Shown here: one piece after another, positions 44,994-56,857 of the stretch | Layout of the letters: each line of letters begins with the position of its first letter | Position numbering within the stretch: the stretch's first letter is position 1 | DNA from: Daucus carota subsp. sativus | Lineage: Eukaryota > Streptophyta > Magnoliopsida > Apiales > Apiaceae | Reading direction: 5' to 3' | Assembly: GCF_001625215.2 (NCBI RefSeq) | Contig: NC_030385.2 | Span: 27,707,135-27,771,134 of the forward strand | Length of the DNA: 64,000 bases | Program-made: the position numbers and the translations under genes | The notes under the pieces: generated by a model | The model's input: the letters and a program-made list of their open reading frames with translations, nothing else | What the model was told of the DNA's origin: nothing | The model's database searches: none

Positions 44994-46158
44994 TCATGAC
45001 TGCCTATATTCAAGACTAATCTTGTTTATGATATGAGACTTGGGTTGACACTCACTCTACAATATATATCGGTGAAATATACAAGTTAGTCAATCCTCTT
45101 GAAGTTCATGTGGTGGTTGTGGCCAGTATCCAAGCCATGCTAGAATCTTGCTTATTTCCTCAAGCGCACTGTATTTTAAGGGATTTGGGAAAGATGGTTC
45201 CAAATTTCGCAAGATTCCAGCAAGATTCCGATTAAAGAGCGAAGATTCTCCTGTAATAGGCAAGATGTCCCAACTTCAAATAAAGTTAGTTTTTTCAAAA
45301 AGAACTCCATTGGAACTTCTACATATATAAAGATCTATTCAAAAATTGACATGCAGTTACATAAGCTTTAGATTCCACTTTTCATACATGAATTAAAAAT
45401 AGCAGAGCCATAGACATAGAAAGAATCACTTGCCTACACTGTAAAGATCCTTTCATCTAACGTTTTGTAGACTAAAACAAGCATCAGTGATCGTGATCAA
45501 GACCAACAAAGCTAGCTAATGAAGTTCACCCCTTTTCGACTAGAGCAATATTTTTTTCCACCATGCAGTTGAAATGATTACAAATAACTATAAGAACTGG
45601 ATCGAAAGAAAAAGTAATCAGGGCCTCTTCATGTAACTACAGATACAAATTTAAACTTCAAATACAAATTCGCTTATAATTCTTATTCCTCTTTCTTTAC
45701 TTTTACAAATCTTTTCTGTTCACTTTCAACAAACACCATCAACTACTTGTTGAAATCAGTGATGCTAAACATGTTTTATCCAAATTAATATTCGGATACA
45801 CTTAATTTCCTGCGATAGGTCAGCATTTAAAGGCCCACTATCCGAAGACACTGATGTCTATCGCCATTGATAGCCACTTAAGTCGCAATAATATAGTCTG
45901 AATTATTTTTCAGCCTGTATATCATTTTCATTGATGCAATAGTACAAAACTCATGGCATGCTTTGCAACATACAGTCCATCTACAGAGGTAAGGGCACAT
46001 AATGAGTTCCATTCAAATATTAAACAATGAATACTAAAATAGCTGAAGCAGAAATAACAAACAAATTTCAAAGAAGATGTCGAGGAAATAATACTCAGAT
46101 CCAATGTCCAGTACTTACAAACAAGAATTATTGGAACGAATACGAGGAATTTCTATGT
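44994..46158. other. Gene-poor stretch, nothing recognised
   Basis: No gene or complete element supported on either strand. Confidence 0.35.
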
Positions 46159-46305
46159 GCTAAACACCTAGAGGTCCCAAAACAGTTTTACCAAAGGGTG
46201 CATTGAATGATGAAGTGACAGGAGGCCATGTCCATGAATCGGTGCCAAATATTATTCATTGCACCATTTGGTGAAAATTTTGGGACCTCTGTCATTGCTC
46301 TTTAG
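46159..46305. mobile_element. Foldback MITE-like palindrome
   Basis: Left arm AGAGGTCCCAAAACAGTTTT...AGGGTGCATTGAATGA pairs with right arm read inward AGAGGTCCCAAAATTTTCACC...TGGTGCAATGAAT. Outermost parts (CTAAACACC and CTAAAGAGC) also correspond. About 147 bp; no secure duplication. Confidence 0.55.
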
Positions 46306-47195
46306 GAATATGATTTAAACAAATAAGTAAGAAAATATTGTAATGAAAAAGATTCAGACAACCAAGAAGTTTTCTTCTGAAATGGTTGTTAGAATTTTTT
46401 TGAAAATACGTACTCAATCAGAAACATCATATAACATCTGGAGTACGAAGATGAAATTAACTTTTAATCTGAGTCGGGTAATACAATTGGAAACAACTTA
46501 TATTTATGGCACCACCAGAGCATATGAGGAGTAAAAAATTATTCGGTATATGTCATGTGTTTGTCTTGGTATAGATCAGCATGAGAGAACAGAATGACAG
46601 GAACCTAATGTATGAATAAATGTGAAAAGTGCTTCAGGTTCTTACAAGTATGAAACTGAGCAACACACGGATTTAAAACTCTGCGAGAAAGACAACTTAA
46701 CTAATTAAACAGATATGCTGTAGCTTTAACAGGAGTAGCAAGTAGCGATCCAGAAGAAAAAGGTGAGAAGAACTACAAGATAAGCACAGAATTGCATCAA
46801 AATTATCATCTAATTGAATGAAAGATCAACCCTGGAATATCTTTATACCACTCAAGGTTGGACCACTTTAAAGTTCAATCTCCCATCTAAATTATCCTGA
46901 CACAAATTCTCTCACTTGATTTATTGGCTATCTACGTTGAAATCCATGACCATGAGAGTGACTATGTCGCCATTACCAGTCCTTTTGAATACACCTTGTG
47001 GGAAAAATTGGACCCAAATATGAGGTACCCAGGAACAGAGCTGATGAAAAAGGTTATGGCCTAGTAGACAACTTGCCTAACGATAAGTTTCAGAAGATTG
47101 TACAGGAATCTCTAGCCAAAAGTGACACAAAAATCTTAACAGTTGTTAACAAGAGTCGGTTACCATAGATGGCGATCACCGATCAGTAACCTTGT
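46306..47195. other. Gene-poor stretch, nothing recognised
   Basis: No gene, RNA or element supported. Confidence 0.35.
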
Positions 47196-47198
47196 TTA

Positions 47199-47589
47199 GA
47201 GCATCTCCAACCAACCCATCAAAACCCTTAGCTAAAATTCATTAAATCATACTATAAATAAAAATTATAGATAATGTGGGAAATTTGCTCCACTCCAACC
47301 ACACATAACCCTTGTCTAAAAATATAGTCAACCAATTGATGTTGGCTATATTTGGCCAACCACTAGAGGTATGTAGCAATATCTGTAGCAAGATTTCATA
47401 TCATTTATTACCATAAGATAATATACATTCTATTTATAACAACTTGAAAGAATAATAACTTACTATTTCTGAAATATAGCCAACCAATATAGTCAATACC
47501 ATTAAAGCAAAATGGCTTACAGCTTCGACAAATTTTACATAATGTCCAATTTAGCTAACGACTTTTAGTCAACACCGTTGGAGATGCTC
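47199..47589. mobile_element. PIF/Harbinger (Tourist-like) MITE, TTA duplication, copy 1
   Basis: 391 bp with ends GAGCATCTCCAACC and, inward from the right, GAGCATCTCCAACGG. TTA on both sides (47196-47198, 47590-47592). Inner AT-rich. The element at 63560 has the same ends. Confidence 0.75.
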
Positions 47590-47592
47590 TTA

Positions 47593-49172
47593 CATGATAG
47601 ATTATCTCACCCAAGGTGACAAGATAAAAATTACTTCAGAAGAATATACATATGTTAAGGATACATTGTTGCCTTAACAAGTCACTAAATTTGGTGTTAC
47701 AACATTGATTAGTTAAGGGAATACACTGTTTGAACTACCAAAGTAATTATTTCAAACAAAAAATGAAGTTTAATAGAATTCCATTCATGACGAGTATTGA
47801 CTAGTGAGATATGAGTGAAAGAAGTTTCAAGAGAAAGAGTTTTTTCACGGTAATATGCTCATATTGCAATTAGTCTGAGAAAGGGATCAACTAGGTTCAT
47901 CCTTGAACTATTTGCATCTCAGATAGGAAGATAAAGTCCTTTTTGCCGCATGGTATACACCATATAGTGTAGGTTTTACAGACTGAAAGCAGGAAGTTTA
48001 AATTTCTTAAAGAGTTCTAATTTTCTTAAATTCTAAGCAGCATGCTTATAATGTCTATTAACTGAAAAATATGGCTTTTGGTAGTACCATCTAGTTGCTA
48101 ATTATATTACACAATCATAGTATAATTACTTATGGACATGCCATGACATTGATTAATTAAGAGGACAAGTTTACAGCTCCCATGAAGTGGCAACACATCA
48201 ACGCAACTGGGTCATGGTTCTAAGTAACAGTTTCATTGACAAAAAAAGGTGTATACACTGGCTCTCAATACAACATGAAGCAATATCATGGGAACAGTAA
48301 AACAAAATATTGGAAGAGATCTTGCGTTGCAGACTTGCAGTCCATTATCTTGTGCAGGTCTAATGGGAAAAAAAAGGTCATATTCTATGGAGGCCGAGTG
48401 AATTTTGTTTATATTTTTTTGGGTGTGGGAGTGTTTTCCAACAAACGGAAATTTGGGTATACACAAGTGTTCCTAAAGACAAATTGTGAAGCACACATCT
48501 ATTTAGACTTTGATGGAAGTCGAGCAGATGGTAAAAATGCAGCTTATGAAGTTAAAACAAGTCATCCGGTATCGTGCAATACTTAAGAAGGTAGACCTTC
48601 GAATGAGTATAGTGCATCATCTAGAAAAGGAAAACGAAGAACTGAACTAATGGTTAACTGATTATAGATCCTTTAAATAACGTACTCTTGAGACAAAAAG
48701 GCCTTTACTGAAAATCCTACCGGTCCCTGGCATACGGCTGCCAGGGACCTGGACCCATTTAACAAAAACAAAAGAATAGAACTTCACCCACCTAAAAACC
48801 ATGGCCCCTCTCTGCTTCTGCCCACTTTCACCACCGGACATCTCCGTCCACCCACCTCTTTTCTCGCATAGTGCTTCCATTTCCTTCCACCGCGCCAGCC
48901 TTTTTCCGTTCAACTCTTCCCCTCCTTTCAATTGGCTGCTTCCTCACCTCCGTTCGCACCTCTTTCTCCACCAATAACAGCCCACCATCGCACTTCTTCT
49001 CCCTTCACCAACAAAACATCCGTCACTCCTCTCTCTTAAATATCTCTCCCTCACTTCTTCTTCCTCGTAAACATAAACTCTTTCACTTTCTCTCTTAAAT
49101 CTCAACAATTTTTAGTTTTTTTCATATATATGCTATTGTGTGAGATTGTCTCTCTCTAGAAATTATTAGACG
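47593..49172. other. Gene-poor stretch with a perfect short hairpin
   Basis: The 116-codon frame at 48236-48586 has no recognisable domain. At 48722-48749 GGTCCCTGGCA and TGCCAGGGACC form an 11-bp perfect stem with a 6-base loop. The 48830-49140 part is C/T-rich, resembling a leader. Confidence 0.35.
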
Positions 49173-49448
49173 ATGGCGAGCAAACGGAGGAAAGTGAAGA
49201 TGACGTTAGGGCTGAACACGTGTATGTATGTACCCAAGATGTTAAAGGACACTCCTCCGGCCACCGGAACTCGGTATTCGATGTTTGGTGTTTGTAGATG
49301 AAAGGGATATTTCGATGGATTAGAAATACAAGAAAGAATTGAAAATATTTTTGATCGCAAGGGGTTTAGCTTGCCTCAAGTGTTTATTCGGGGGAAGTGC
49401 ATTTGTGGTGCTGAGAAGATTAAACTACTTCATGAAGATGGTGAATGA
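49173..49448 (+). pseudogene. Glutaredoxin-like relic with one in-frame stop
   Basis: One reading frame runs from ATG at 49173 to TGA at 49446-49448, broken only by TGA at codon 43 (49299-49301). The second half reads GFSLPQVFIRGK, then GAEKIKLLHEDGE, which matches the C-terminal part of plant glutaredoxin-like proteins (LP.VFI.GK..GGAEE...LHE.G). The first half has no glutaredoxin active-site Cys. It is likely a shortened, inactivated copy. A two-gene reading or a sequencing error at the TGA is less likely. Confidence 0.5.
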
Positions 49449-49763
49449 GGAGATTAACTGTTTGACCTAATTGAAAATTGATATAAAGTTGAGTGACTAA
49501 TTTGCTATTGAATCTTATTTCGGGTTTGCCACATCAGCAACAAAGTTGATATTCCGTCTGTTTTTTTAACGAAGCTAACGGCAGAAACCTAATTGAAATG
49601 TTTTATTCGTTCAAGTATTTGAATGAAAACTTTTTTGAAACGGTGATTCAAGTGAAAACTTTGGCATATTATAGTAATGATTTAGCTATTTAACCCATAT
49701 TATTTTCTATCATATGATGCCACCGGAGGTACCCCTGACCCCTCCAACAAAAACTCACATCAT

Positions 49764-49991
49764 GGCTCTGTTTGTTTAAGAGAAGCAGAAGCTGCTTCTG
49801 GCTTCCGCTTCTCTTGACCCGTTTGTGTAAAGAAGTAGAAGCACTTTTAGGAAGCTGAGAATGTCAACTTCTCTCTCACAGCTTCTGCTTTTTTTTCCAA
49901 ACACTTTATTAACTTATTTACTTCTCATTTCTGCTCCACTTCTCTAGTTTAAGCAAGAAGTCACTTCTTTTAAGCTTGCCCAAACGGCTCC
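49764..49991. mobile_element. MITE-like element, superfamily unclear
   Basis: Ends GGCTCTGTTTGTTTAAG and, inward from the right, GGAGCCGTTTGGGCAAGC. The body is full of AGAAGCAGAAG / CTTCTGCTTC words in both directions. No clear target duplication. Confidence 0.45.
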
Positions 49992-50054
49992 TATATCTCT
50001 GGAATGCAGCTCTAAAATTGCTGACCCGTTTCCAAAGACTAAAACAAAAATATA

Positions 50055-50362
50055 CTCCCTCCGTCCCCCTCAATTGTTTACATTGGAGGGGGACACGGAG
50101 ACCAAGATAATGTATGAAAAATTAGTAAAGTTAGGTGAAAAGTGAGTAAAGTGGTGGGACCCATCAATATTTAATTATAGATTTGAGATAGTGGAGGAAA
50201 GTAGTGGGTGTAATAGTAGTTTTTATTGTTAAATATGAGATAGTGGGAGAAGATAGTGGGTGTAATGATGAAAAAACTTACTATTTATGGTAACGTAAAG
50301 AAAAGATATGAGAGGGACATCCCAAAATAGTAACTGTAAAGAAATGAGAGGGACGGAGGGAG
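50055..50362. mobile_element. Stowaway MITE, 308 bp
   Basis: Ends CTCCCTCCGTCCCCCTCAA and GAGAGGGACGGAGGGAG, TA on both sides (50053-50054, 50363-50364). Its body (GTGGTGGGACCCATCAATAT, GTGGAGGAAAGTAGTGGG) is the reverse complement of the element at 58690, so the two are one subfamily in opposite orientation. Confidence 0.88.
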
Positions 50363-50364
50363 TA

Positions 50365-51183
50365 GTAGCTAATCAAAAATGAAAGACTTTGAATACATGC
50401 ATCCACCACAGTCTCTGTCTCTCACACTCAAAAGATAAAAACTAAAGAGCGGATGAGAATCCTTAAGCTGCCCAAAATTTTATAGTTTCAGTACTTCAAC
50501 ACCATCTGCAATATCAAAGAAATGTTTTGATGCCTCGTTCTCAGTCTCTTAGTTTAAGTGAAAGTAATAACTAGGACATATACTTTGACAAGGGATATAC
50601 TAGTAGAATTCATTGTAGAATATCAATAAATAAAAAAAATTAGTATAACATATTCTCTTCTTTTTTATCAGAAACCATTTCCTCCTCCTCATAACATGTC
50701 TTCTTCAAGGACTGCAAAGAGAAGACGATGTCAGAAAATCAAGTACAATATGGTGGTGGACGAAATATTTAATTTGATAATTGCTTCTGACGTTTCTGTA
50801 ATATATTCTCAAATACTTGCTATAAATGAACAATACGGGTAATCAATTTTGCTTTGAAAATAATTTCATATGAAATAAGTTATTTATGTGAATAATTTTG
50901 ATAATTTATGTGAACAATTCTTATAATAAATAATTAACCTGTGAAAATTATAAAAATAATATGCAATACAAAGTAAAAATCTAGTCTAAGAAGGGGTAAA
51001 GAAAAGTGTGGTAGGCGACCAATTTAATCCAGAATTTTAGTTATTCTACAAAAATTCGAGGAAATACAAAACTATAATAAAATCTAAATAGAAATTTAAA
51101 AAAAAATTGAATATTTCTTCTCAAACCAAGGAGGTCTCCCTGACGATGTCAGCTCTGCTAAAGATGCAAGCAATGGAGTTTTT
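50365..51183. other. Gene-poor stretch
   Basis: Only a 48-codon ORF (50696-50842) with a basic N terminus, not supported as a gene. Confidence 0.35.
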
Positions 51184-51200
51184 AAATACTCCCTCCGTCC

Positions 51201-52050
51201 ATCTATAGCTCGGACCAGGACTCTCTCAAAATTAGGGTTTTGAGAGTCGACTTCCAAAACTAGCCGTCACTTCTCTATTCTTCACTTTCATCTTCTTCAT
51301 CCATCAAATCCTTTTCGCTCTCTCATCTTCTTCACTTTTTATCAGTTTTTTGTTTTTCAATAAAATCGAGTGTTGCTTAAACCTCGAAGATTCCAATCGA
51401 GTTTTATTCTCGGATCTGTTTCGGATTTGAGCTTGGGCTTGATTGTTTTCTGAATAAATCAGATCTTTTGTAATCAAAGGTCCGATTGTGTTTTCCCGTC
51501 TCGCCTTTTGGCGTGTGTTGATTTAGTACCCAATTTTTGGGTGATTCTGCGTTTTTATGTTTGTGGTTGTTAATGATTGGGATGGAGTTTTGGGAGATCT
51601 GGCATATCGCATCATTGATACTTTCGGCATGTCTATAGCTGGCTCCCGGCATGTAGATAGCTTGGGTATGCTTGTAACGGTGGCGAACGCATGTGCTCAC
51701 CTTTCACAAATTATAGTTGTTCATTATTCGAGGACTCTTGATCCTCATTGCTTAGTTTTTACAACTGAGTCGCCTGAACACCTCAACAGCCATGGAACTA
51801 TTGTGAAGGTCAATTGTGAAGCTACCATTTTCGGGATTGGTGTAGGCTGGATTACTCGAGATATCTATGTTTTCATTTTCAGTTTCATGAATCATTGGAT
51901 TCAGTGTGTTAAGCAGTCTGGAAACAATGTGACTATTTGTTTAGCTTGTTTTATTGTTTATCAACCTGATTGCATTGTCAGTTGGGGATTTGTCTCGACT
52001 AGACTTATTTTAATTTAATGGTATGAATTTGCATTTTGTCAAAAAAAAAA
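51201..52050 (+). mobile_element. Poly(A)-tailed retroposon inserted in a Stowaway end
   Basis: About 850 bp ending TGCATTTTGTC plus 10 A. AAATACTCCCTCCGTCC occurs at 51184-51200 and again at 52048-52064, a 17-bp target duplication as made by LINE machinery. The 5' part is a C/T-rich leader (CTCTCTCAAAATTAGGG, many TCTTC). Inside is an unrelated-looking 153-codon frame (51557-52018) with no RT motifs. Best read as an internally deleted or non-autonomous LINE-type element or a retroposed transcript. Confidence 0.7.
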
Positions 52051-52052
52051 TA

Positions 52053-52290
52053 CTCCCTCCGTCCCGTTGGATTGTTAACATCACTTTTTGACACGCTTTT
52101 TAAGACCTCTATAAAATATAGTTGCATGAGGTTTTTTTTTATAAAAAAAATTCTGAATAAAAGTTTGATGTTTAAACTTTTATTCAGAAAAAAAATAAAT
52201 TAAAAAAACATTATAGAACTATACTTTATAAGAGCCTCAAAATGCGTGCAAACAGTGAACGTTAACAACCCGGTGGGACGGAGGGAAAAC
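52053..52290. mobile_element. Stowaway MITE whose left end was the retroposon target
   Basis: Left end CTCCCTCCGTCCCG, right end GGGACGGAGGGAAAAC, with TA at 52051-52052 and 52291-52292. The last bases of the right end are altered. The lone CTCCCTCCGTCC at 51189 is not a second MITE but the duplicated target of the retroposon. Confidence 0.75.
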
Positions 52291-55024
52291 TAATCTATAT
52301 ATCTATATATATCTATATATAATATATAATATATAATCCTAATTTGTATACAAACAGGATTGCAAAAGACCTCTTTTGCCCTTTTCAGATTTTTTTTCAT
52401 AACATCCCAAGGGTGTTGTGCGTAAATTCACAGGCATCCTGGAGCCTCCATTGAAAAACGGGTTCCGAACCGTTTGCAAGTACAGCTCTTTCATTCAGCA
52501 ATTTCTGTAGGATCCGAACATTGGCGGGCGACCCAGAACTTTTTTGAATTTGCTGTTCGGTTGCATCGACCCATAATTTGAGGAGAAGTTTCCTTCATCG
52601 ACTGCACTTTTCCGAAAACCGCTGATGACTCCTTCTTCTCCTGTGGCTGCGCTTTCTTCTCATTCTGAACCTTGAAAGTAACAGTCGCCATGGATACTGG
52701 CTGTTTCGGAATATTTCAGTCATTTTCTCTCCATTTGGATACTCCATTTCAAACTGGGTTATATCACAATTGTTCTAATTCGTTTCTTTTTTTGCATGTT
52801 ATATATTTCTCTTTTTTGATTTTAGTATCGTTGTTTCTATAATGTGTGTTTGCGTTTCTATGCCTTGATTATTTTGTTTTGTGTCTGGGCAGGAGATGAT
52901 CTTCAAGGTGGTTGAAAATTCATAGACTTCAGGTATCTCTAATTATCTTACTTATTCAAACAAGTTACATTGTTTCGATTTATATATTATCAAGGTCTCA
53001 TTGATTCAATTCACGTATATATAAAGTTCATATCTCTCTTTTTTAGCGGGATATTGTAAGTTACATGGTTATTTAGATACAATCTCGGTAGTTCTTTTAG
53101 CTAATCATTTTTATTTCTGTATTTTGCAGAATAATGAATGTGAGATAAAGAGAGAATTACCTAGACTTTATATTACTCACGGTTTGTAGACCAGCTGTTC
53201 GATTCAATTTCTTATAGAGTTTTCAACTGTGTTTTGATCTTACATATTTATTTTGTTGTAATTTAAATTTTTAGATGCATATATCACAATTGTAATTGCT
53301 TCATGTAAGAGAGTTACGGGACATATCTTAGTATTCAAGTTTTAGTGAAGACATGTGTGAGGAAATATTAAAATTTGCTCAATAAAACTTTGTCAAAAGA
53401 AAAAAAAAGAGTTAAGTATATATAGTATTCAGACTTTATGTAAGGTTGATACATTTTTTTTTAGTGGCTTTAGGTATGGAAGAAACTTGAAGTGTGAATT
53501 TATGGACTTTGTATTTTAACTTAGAAGAAATCACCACCTTGCCGTAGACATAATTCCTCATATATTGTTTTTTTTCTTAGTAGAAATGACATTAGAGGTA
53601 GTAAATAAGAGGTGATCGGTATAGATGGACTAAAGAGTGTTTAGACTTTGGACAAAATGAGAACAAAGTTCTGGAGTAGAAATTAGGAACTTTAGTTAAT
53701 ATCCTGACAGATTAGTTCTGTTTATTCTACTATCATGCAAAAGATGCTAAGTGATAACCAAAGACAAGATTAGAAATTAGCAGGACAAAAGGATAAAATA
53801 TAATATAAACACCTATTTTTATAATGTAATTAGGCAATACCATTTAGAATCATCCAACTCGAAAAACAATTGGCTGTGGAGGTGAGTGCAAATGTTACCC
53901 AAGGACTAGCAATGATTCTAAAGGTTCCACTTTTTAGATATAGAAATTTTATTAGAGTGTGAATCTAATCCTCACCGGCTAAAATATGTGTGTGAACATA
54001 TTTTCATGCACCAACGAACTTTACCTATCATTTGGACATCCTTGGAAGAGAAAAAATGTCTGATATAATTTCTTTGTTTATGCCTGTTTGAGGTGATATA
54101 TGTGTTTGTGTATAATATATGATTAATGTCCTGCAGAGGCATGGTGGCCCTCAGTTCCCTTAATGTGATGTGATGTCCTAAATTGAACAGGAGTAACATA
54201 AGTTGAGTACTGACCTAATTTCAAGAGAACTAAGGCGCAGCCCTCTTAAGTTTCTCTCTTATTTCATTTACTTTACTGTTGTGAATGACAAAGCCAAACA
54301 TTTTCCTTTACTATTAACAGTATCAAACTGCTCTGCCACTCGGAGCCATAGTAAACTGGCAGTTAACTGTTTCTTTCTGTTTATGAGTTTGGTAGCAAAA
54401 GACTGTCATTCACTCCTTATATGTTGCCAGGACAACGGAGACTTTCCTCACGTAATTTATCTTCTGTTGTTGATGATCTCTAGGAGCCTGGCTGGAAGGT
54501 GAAATTGCTATGTCTTTATTATGAAATTGCTGGTTTTTGCTGGGAGATTGAATGAGAGGGAACTGGGAGGGTGTGCTCTTATTCTGAGATGTCAGTAATA
54601 GTTTGTTGGTTGGTGAAATGGTGATTGAAGATGTTTAATTGGAAGGGTTTGAGGGTAGGGAGTTTAGAAGGAGGTTGAGGTTTAAGAGAATGCCTAAGTT
54701 TGTCCATTTATTTCCTATTACATTCACTAGATAAAGGATACATAAGAGCGTGTTTGCTTTCCCCTATAACTGTTCTATAAATGCACACTCGAATTATATG
54801 CTAGAAAGCATACAAGTCTGACATTTGGTGTTAAATTATATTTGTATGACTAATGACTTTGACTTTACATGTTCTTGAAACAACTGAGGTACTAAACATT
54901 ATCTGAGCGGTATTTATTATGATAGATGTAAATTTATTCAACTATTGCCTCTTTAACGAAGCCGGCATCACTTTTTTTTTAAACTGAACATTCTCTGTCT
55001 GTGTCTGATATGTTATGTCTGCAG

Positions 55025-55339
55025 TTTTCGCTTAGATCATGCTGCGTCTCTTCCTTAGTTTCTGGAGAAGGTTTGTTCTTCTTTTTATGACGGGGTTTTT
55101 TTTTGGAGTGTAACTTTATTAAAATTCGTACAGTTTCTTTTCAGACAACTGCGTTCAATTTTTTTTGGATTATATATAAACAATTTCAGACCACTTTTAA
55201 AGGGCGGGTTTTCATGACTCATGCAACAAAGGCTATCTACAAGCTGCTTTTGACAGATTATGTGAAAGTGAGCAAGGTTTATGTTGAGGACATGTTATTT
55301 GATGAACAAGACATTCTTCGTTCAATGGAGATAATTGAG
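55025..55339 (+). pseudogene. CPSF73-I: CPSF73-I fragment, two exons, with a stop
   Basis: Two consecutive exons of the mRNA 3'-end processing endonuclease CPSF73-I, with intact splice sites. Exon a (55025-55070) reads LDHAASLP-stop-FLEK; the TAG at 55056-55058 replaces a Tyr codon, and the residue before LDH is Arg where the metallo-beta-lactamase HxHxDH motif has His. Exon b (55190-55339) reads [20 protein letters not shown]...[11 protein letters not shown]. All earlier and later exons, including most metal ligands, are missing. Keeping the intron shows it was copied from DNA, not from mRNA. Confidence 0.88.
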
Positions 55340-55610
55340 GTATGCACTCTGATCATTACTATCTATTCTTTAAACTGAGGTATGAAATTGGAATCAATGA
55401 ATATTCCTTTTTTAAGACCTACTACATATTATCATGCTGAAATGGTGAAAAGTGATCATCATATGGAAAAGATTTTGACATCTGCTTATCATTTGAGGAT
55501 GGAAATACATTTAAAAGGTCAAATAAAAGAGGCCGGGGGTGCATCCAGGTGATGGTTCTGGAGGCAAGGCACGACAAGGTGATGGCAAGGGTAAACCAGG
55601 AGCATCCAAC

Positions 55611-56835
55611 GGAATACGTGTGTCTGCAGTATATGGTGGAATGTCTAAACTTGAACAGTTCAAAGAATTGAAAGCAGGATGTGAAATAGTTGTTGCTACT
55701 CCAGGGAGGTTGATAGACTTGCTAAAGATGAAGGCTCTGACAATGTCCGAGCATCTTACTTGGTTCTTGATGAGGCTGATTGAATGTTTGACCTTGGATA
55801 TGAGCCGCAGATTAGGTCAATTTTTGGTCAGATTAGGCCCGATCATCAAACATTACTCTTTTCCGCAACAATGCCTTGGAAAGTTGAGAAGCTTGCAAGA
55901 GAAATTCTCACTGATCCAATAAGAGTTACTGTAGGCAAAGTTGGTATGGCCAATGAGGATATTACTCAAGTTGTTCATGTAGTCTCTGCAGATGGTGAGA
56001 AGATCCCTTGGCTTCTTAAAAAGCTACCTGGTCTAATTGCTAATGGTGATGTTTTAGTTTTTGCCTCGAAAAAGGTGACAGTAGATATGCTCGAAACACA
56101 ACTGGCTGAAAAGGGATTTAAAGTTGCGGCTCTTCATGGTGATAAAGATCAGGCATCTCATACAGTACCACTACAAAAGTTCAAATCTGGAGTATACCAT
56201 GTTCTTATCGCAACAGATGTGGCTAGCTGTGGTCTTGATATCAAATCAATTAAATCAGTGGTAAATTTTGATATTGCAAGAGATATGGACATGCATGTTC
56301 ATCGTATTAGTAGAACAGGTCGGGCGGGGACAAAGATGGGACTGCTTACACTCTTATCACACAGAAAGAGGCACGGTTTGCTGGCGATCTAGCTAATAGT
56401 TTAGTTGCTGCTGGTCAGGACTTGCCCGTGGAGTTGATGGATCTTGCTATGAAGGATGGGAAATTCAGTTCGAAACGTGATGCACGAAAAGCAGGTGGCA
56501 AAAGAGCAAAAGGAAGGGGAGGAGGCGGGAGTTGAGGTGTGCGTGGGGTGGACTTTGGTCTGGGTATTGGATATAATGCAGAATCTAAAAGTGCTCCATC
56601 GCATGTTGTTCATGGTCGTTCTGCAGCTGTGAACTCACTGAAGACAGGGATGATGGCACCCTTAATGCAGGGTTGAGTAATAGTTCAGTCATGCAAGCTG
56701 GCAACAGGGTGTTGCGTGGTTTTGTGTCAGGGTGGTTCTATTGGGAGAGGTATGCATACTCCTCCAGCAAGCAGTCAAGTGAATTCTTCTCCTGTGCAAA
56801 GTGGTCAAAAGAAGTTCTAAGGAAAGAGCCAGAGT
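55611..56835 (+). pseudogene. RH24: DEAD-box RNA helicase RH24 fragment, broken
   Basis: Starts inside the helicase core ([33 protein letters not shown]) and continues to the Gly-rich C-terminal region, so the N terminus and ATP-binding motif I are missing. A frameshift near 55750 puts DEAD into another frame, and the next codon is TGA (55782-55784) in place of Arg. Motifs in the second frame: [37 protein letters not shown] second frameshift near 56330 restores the path to QKEARFAGDL, and a TGA follows near 56535. The last match is RVLRGFVSG near 56735. Two frameshifts and several stops show it is dead. Confidence 0.9.
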
Positions 56836-56857
56836 TTAAATGTAATACTTATTTTTA

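Noticed and set aside
48236-48586. 116-codon plus-strand frame
   Set aside because: No domain and weak codon pattern; a chance frame.
50696-50842. 48-codon ORF with basic N terminus (MSSSRTAKRRRCQK)
   Set aside because: Too short, no known motif, in a repeat-rich region.
52491-52691. Minus-strand 66-codon frame starting MATVTFKVQNEKKAQ
   Set aside because: Good start context and inside the putative Helitron, so it may be a third captured piece, but I recognise no family and it is short. Not annotated as a gene.
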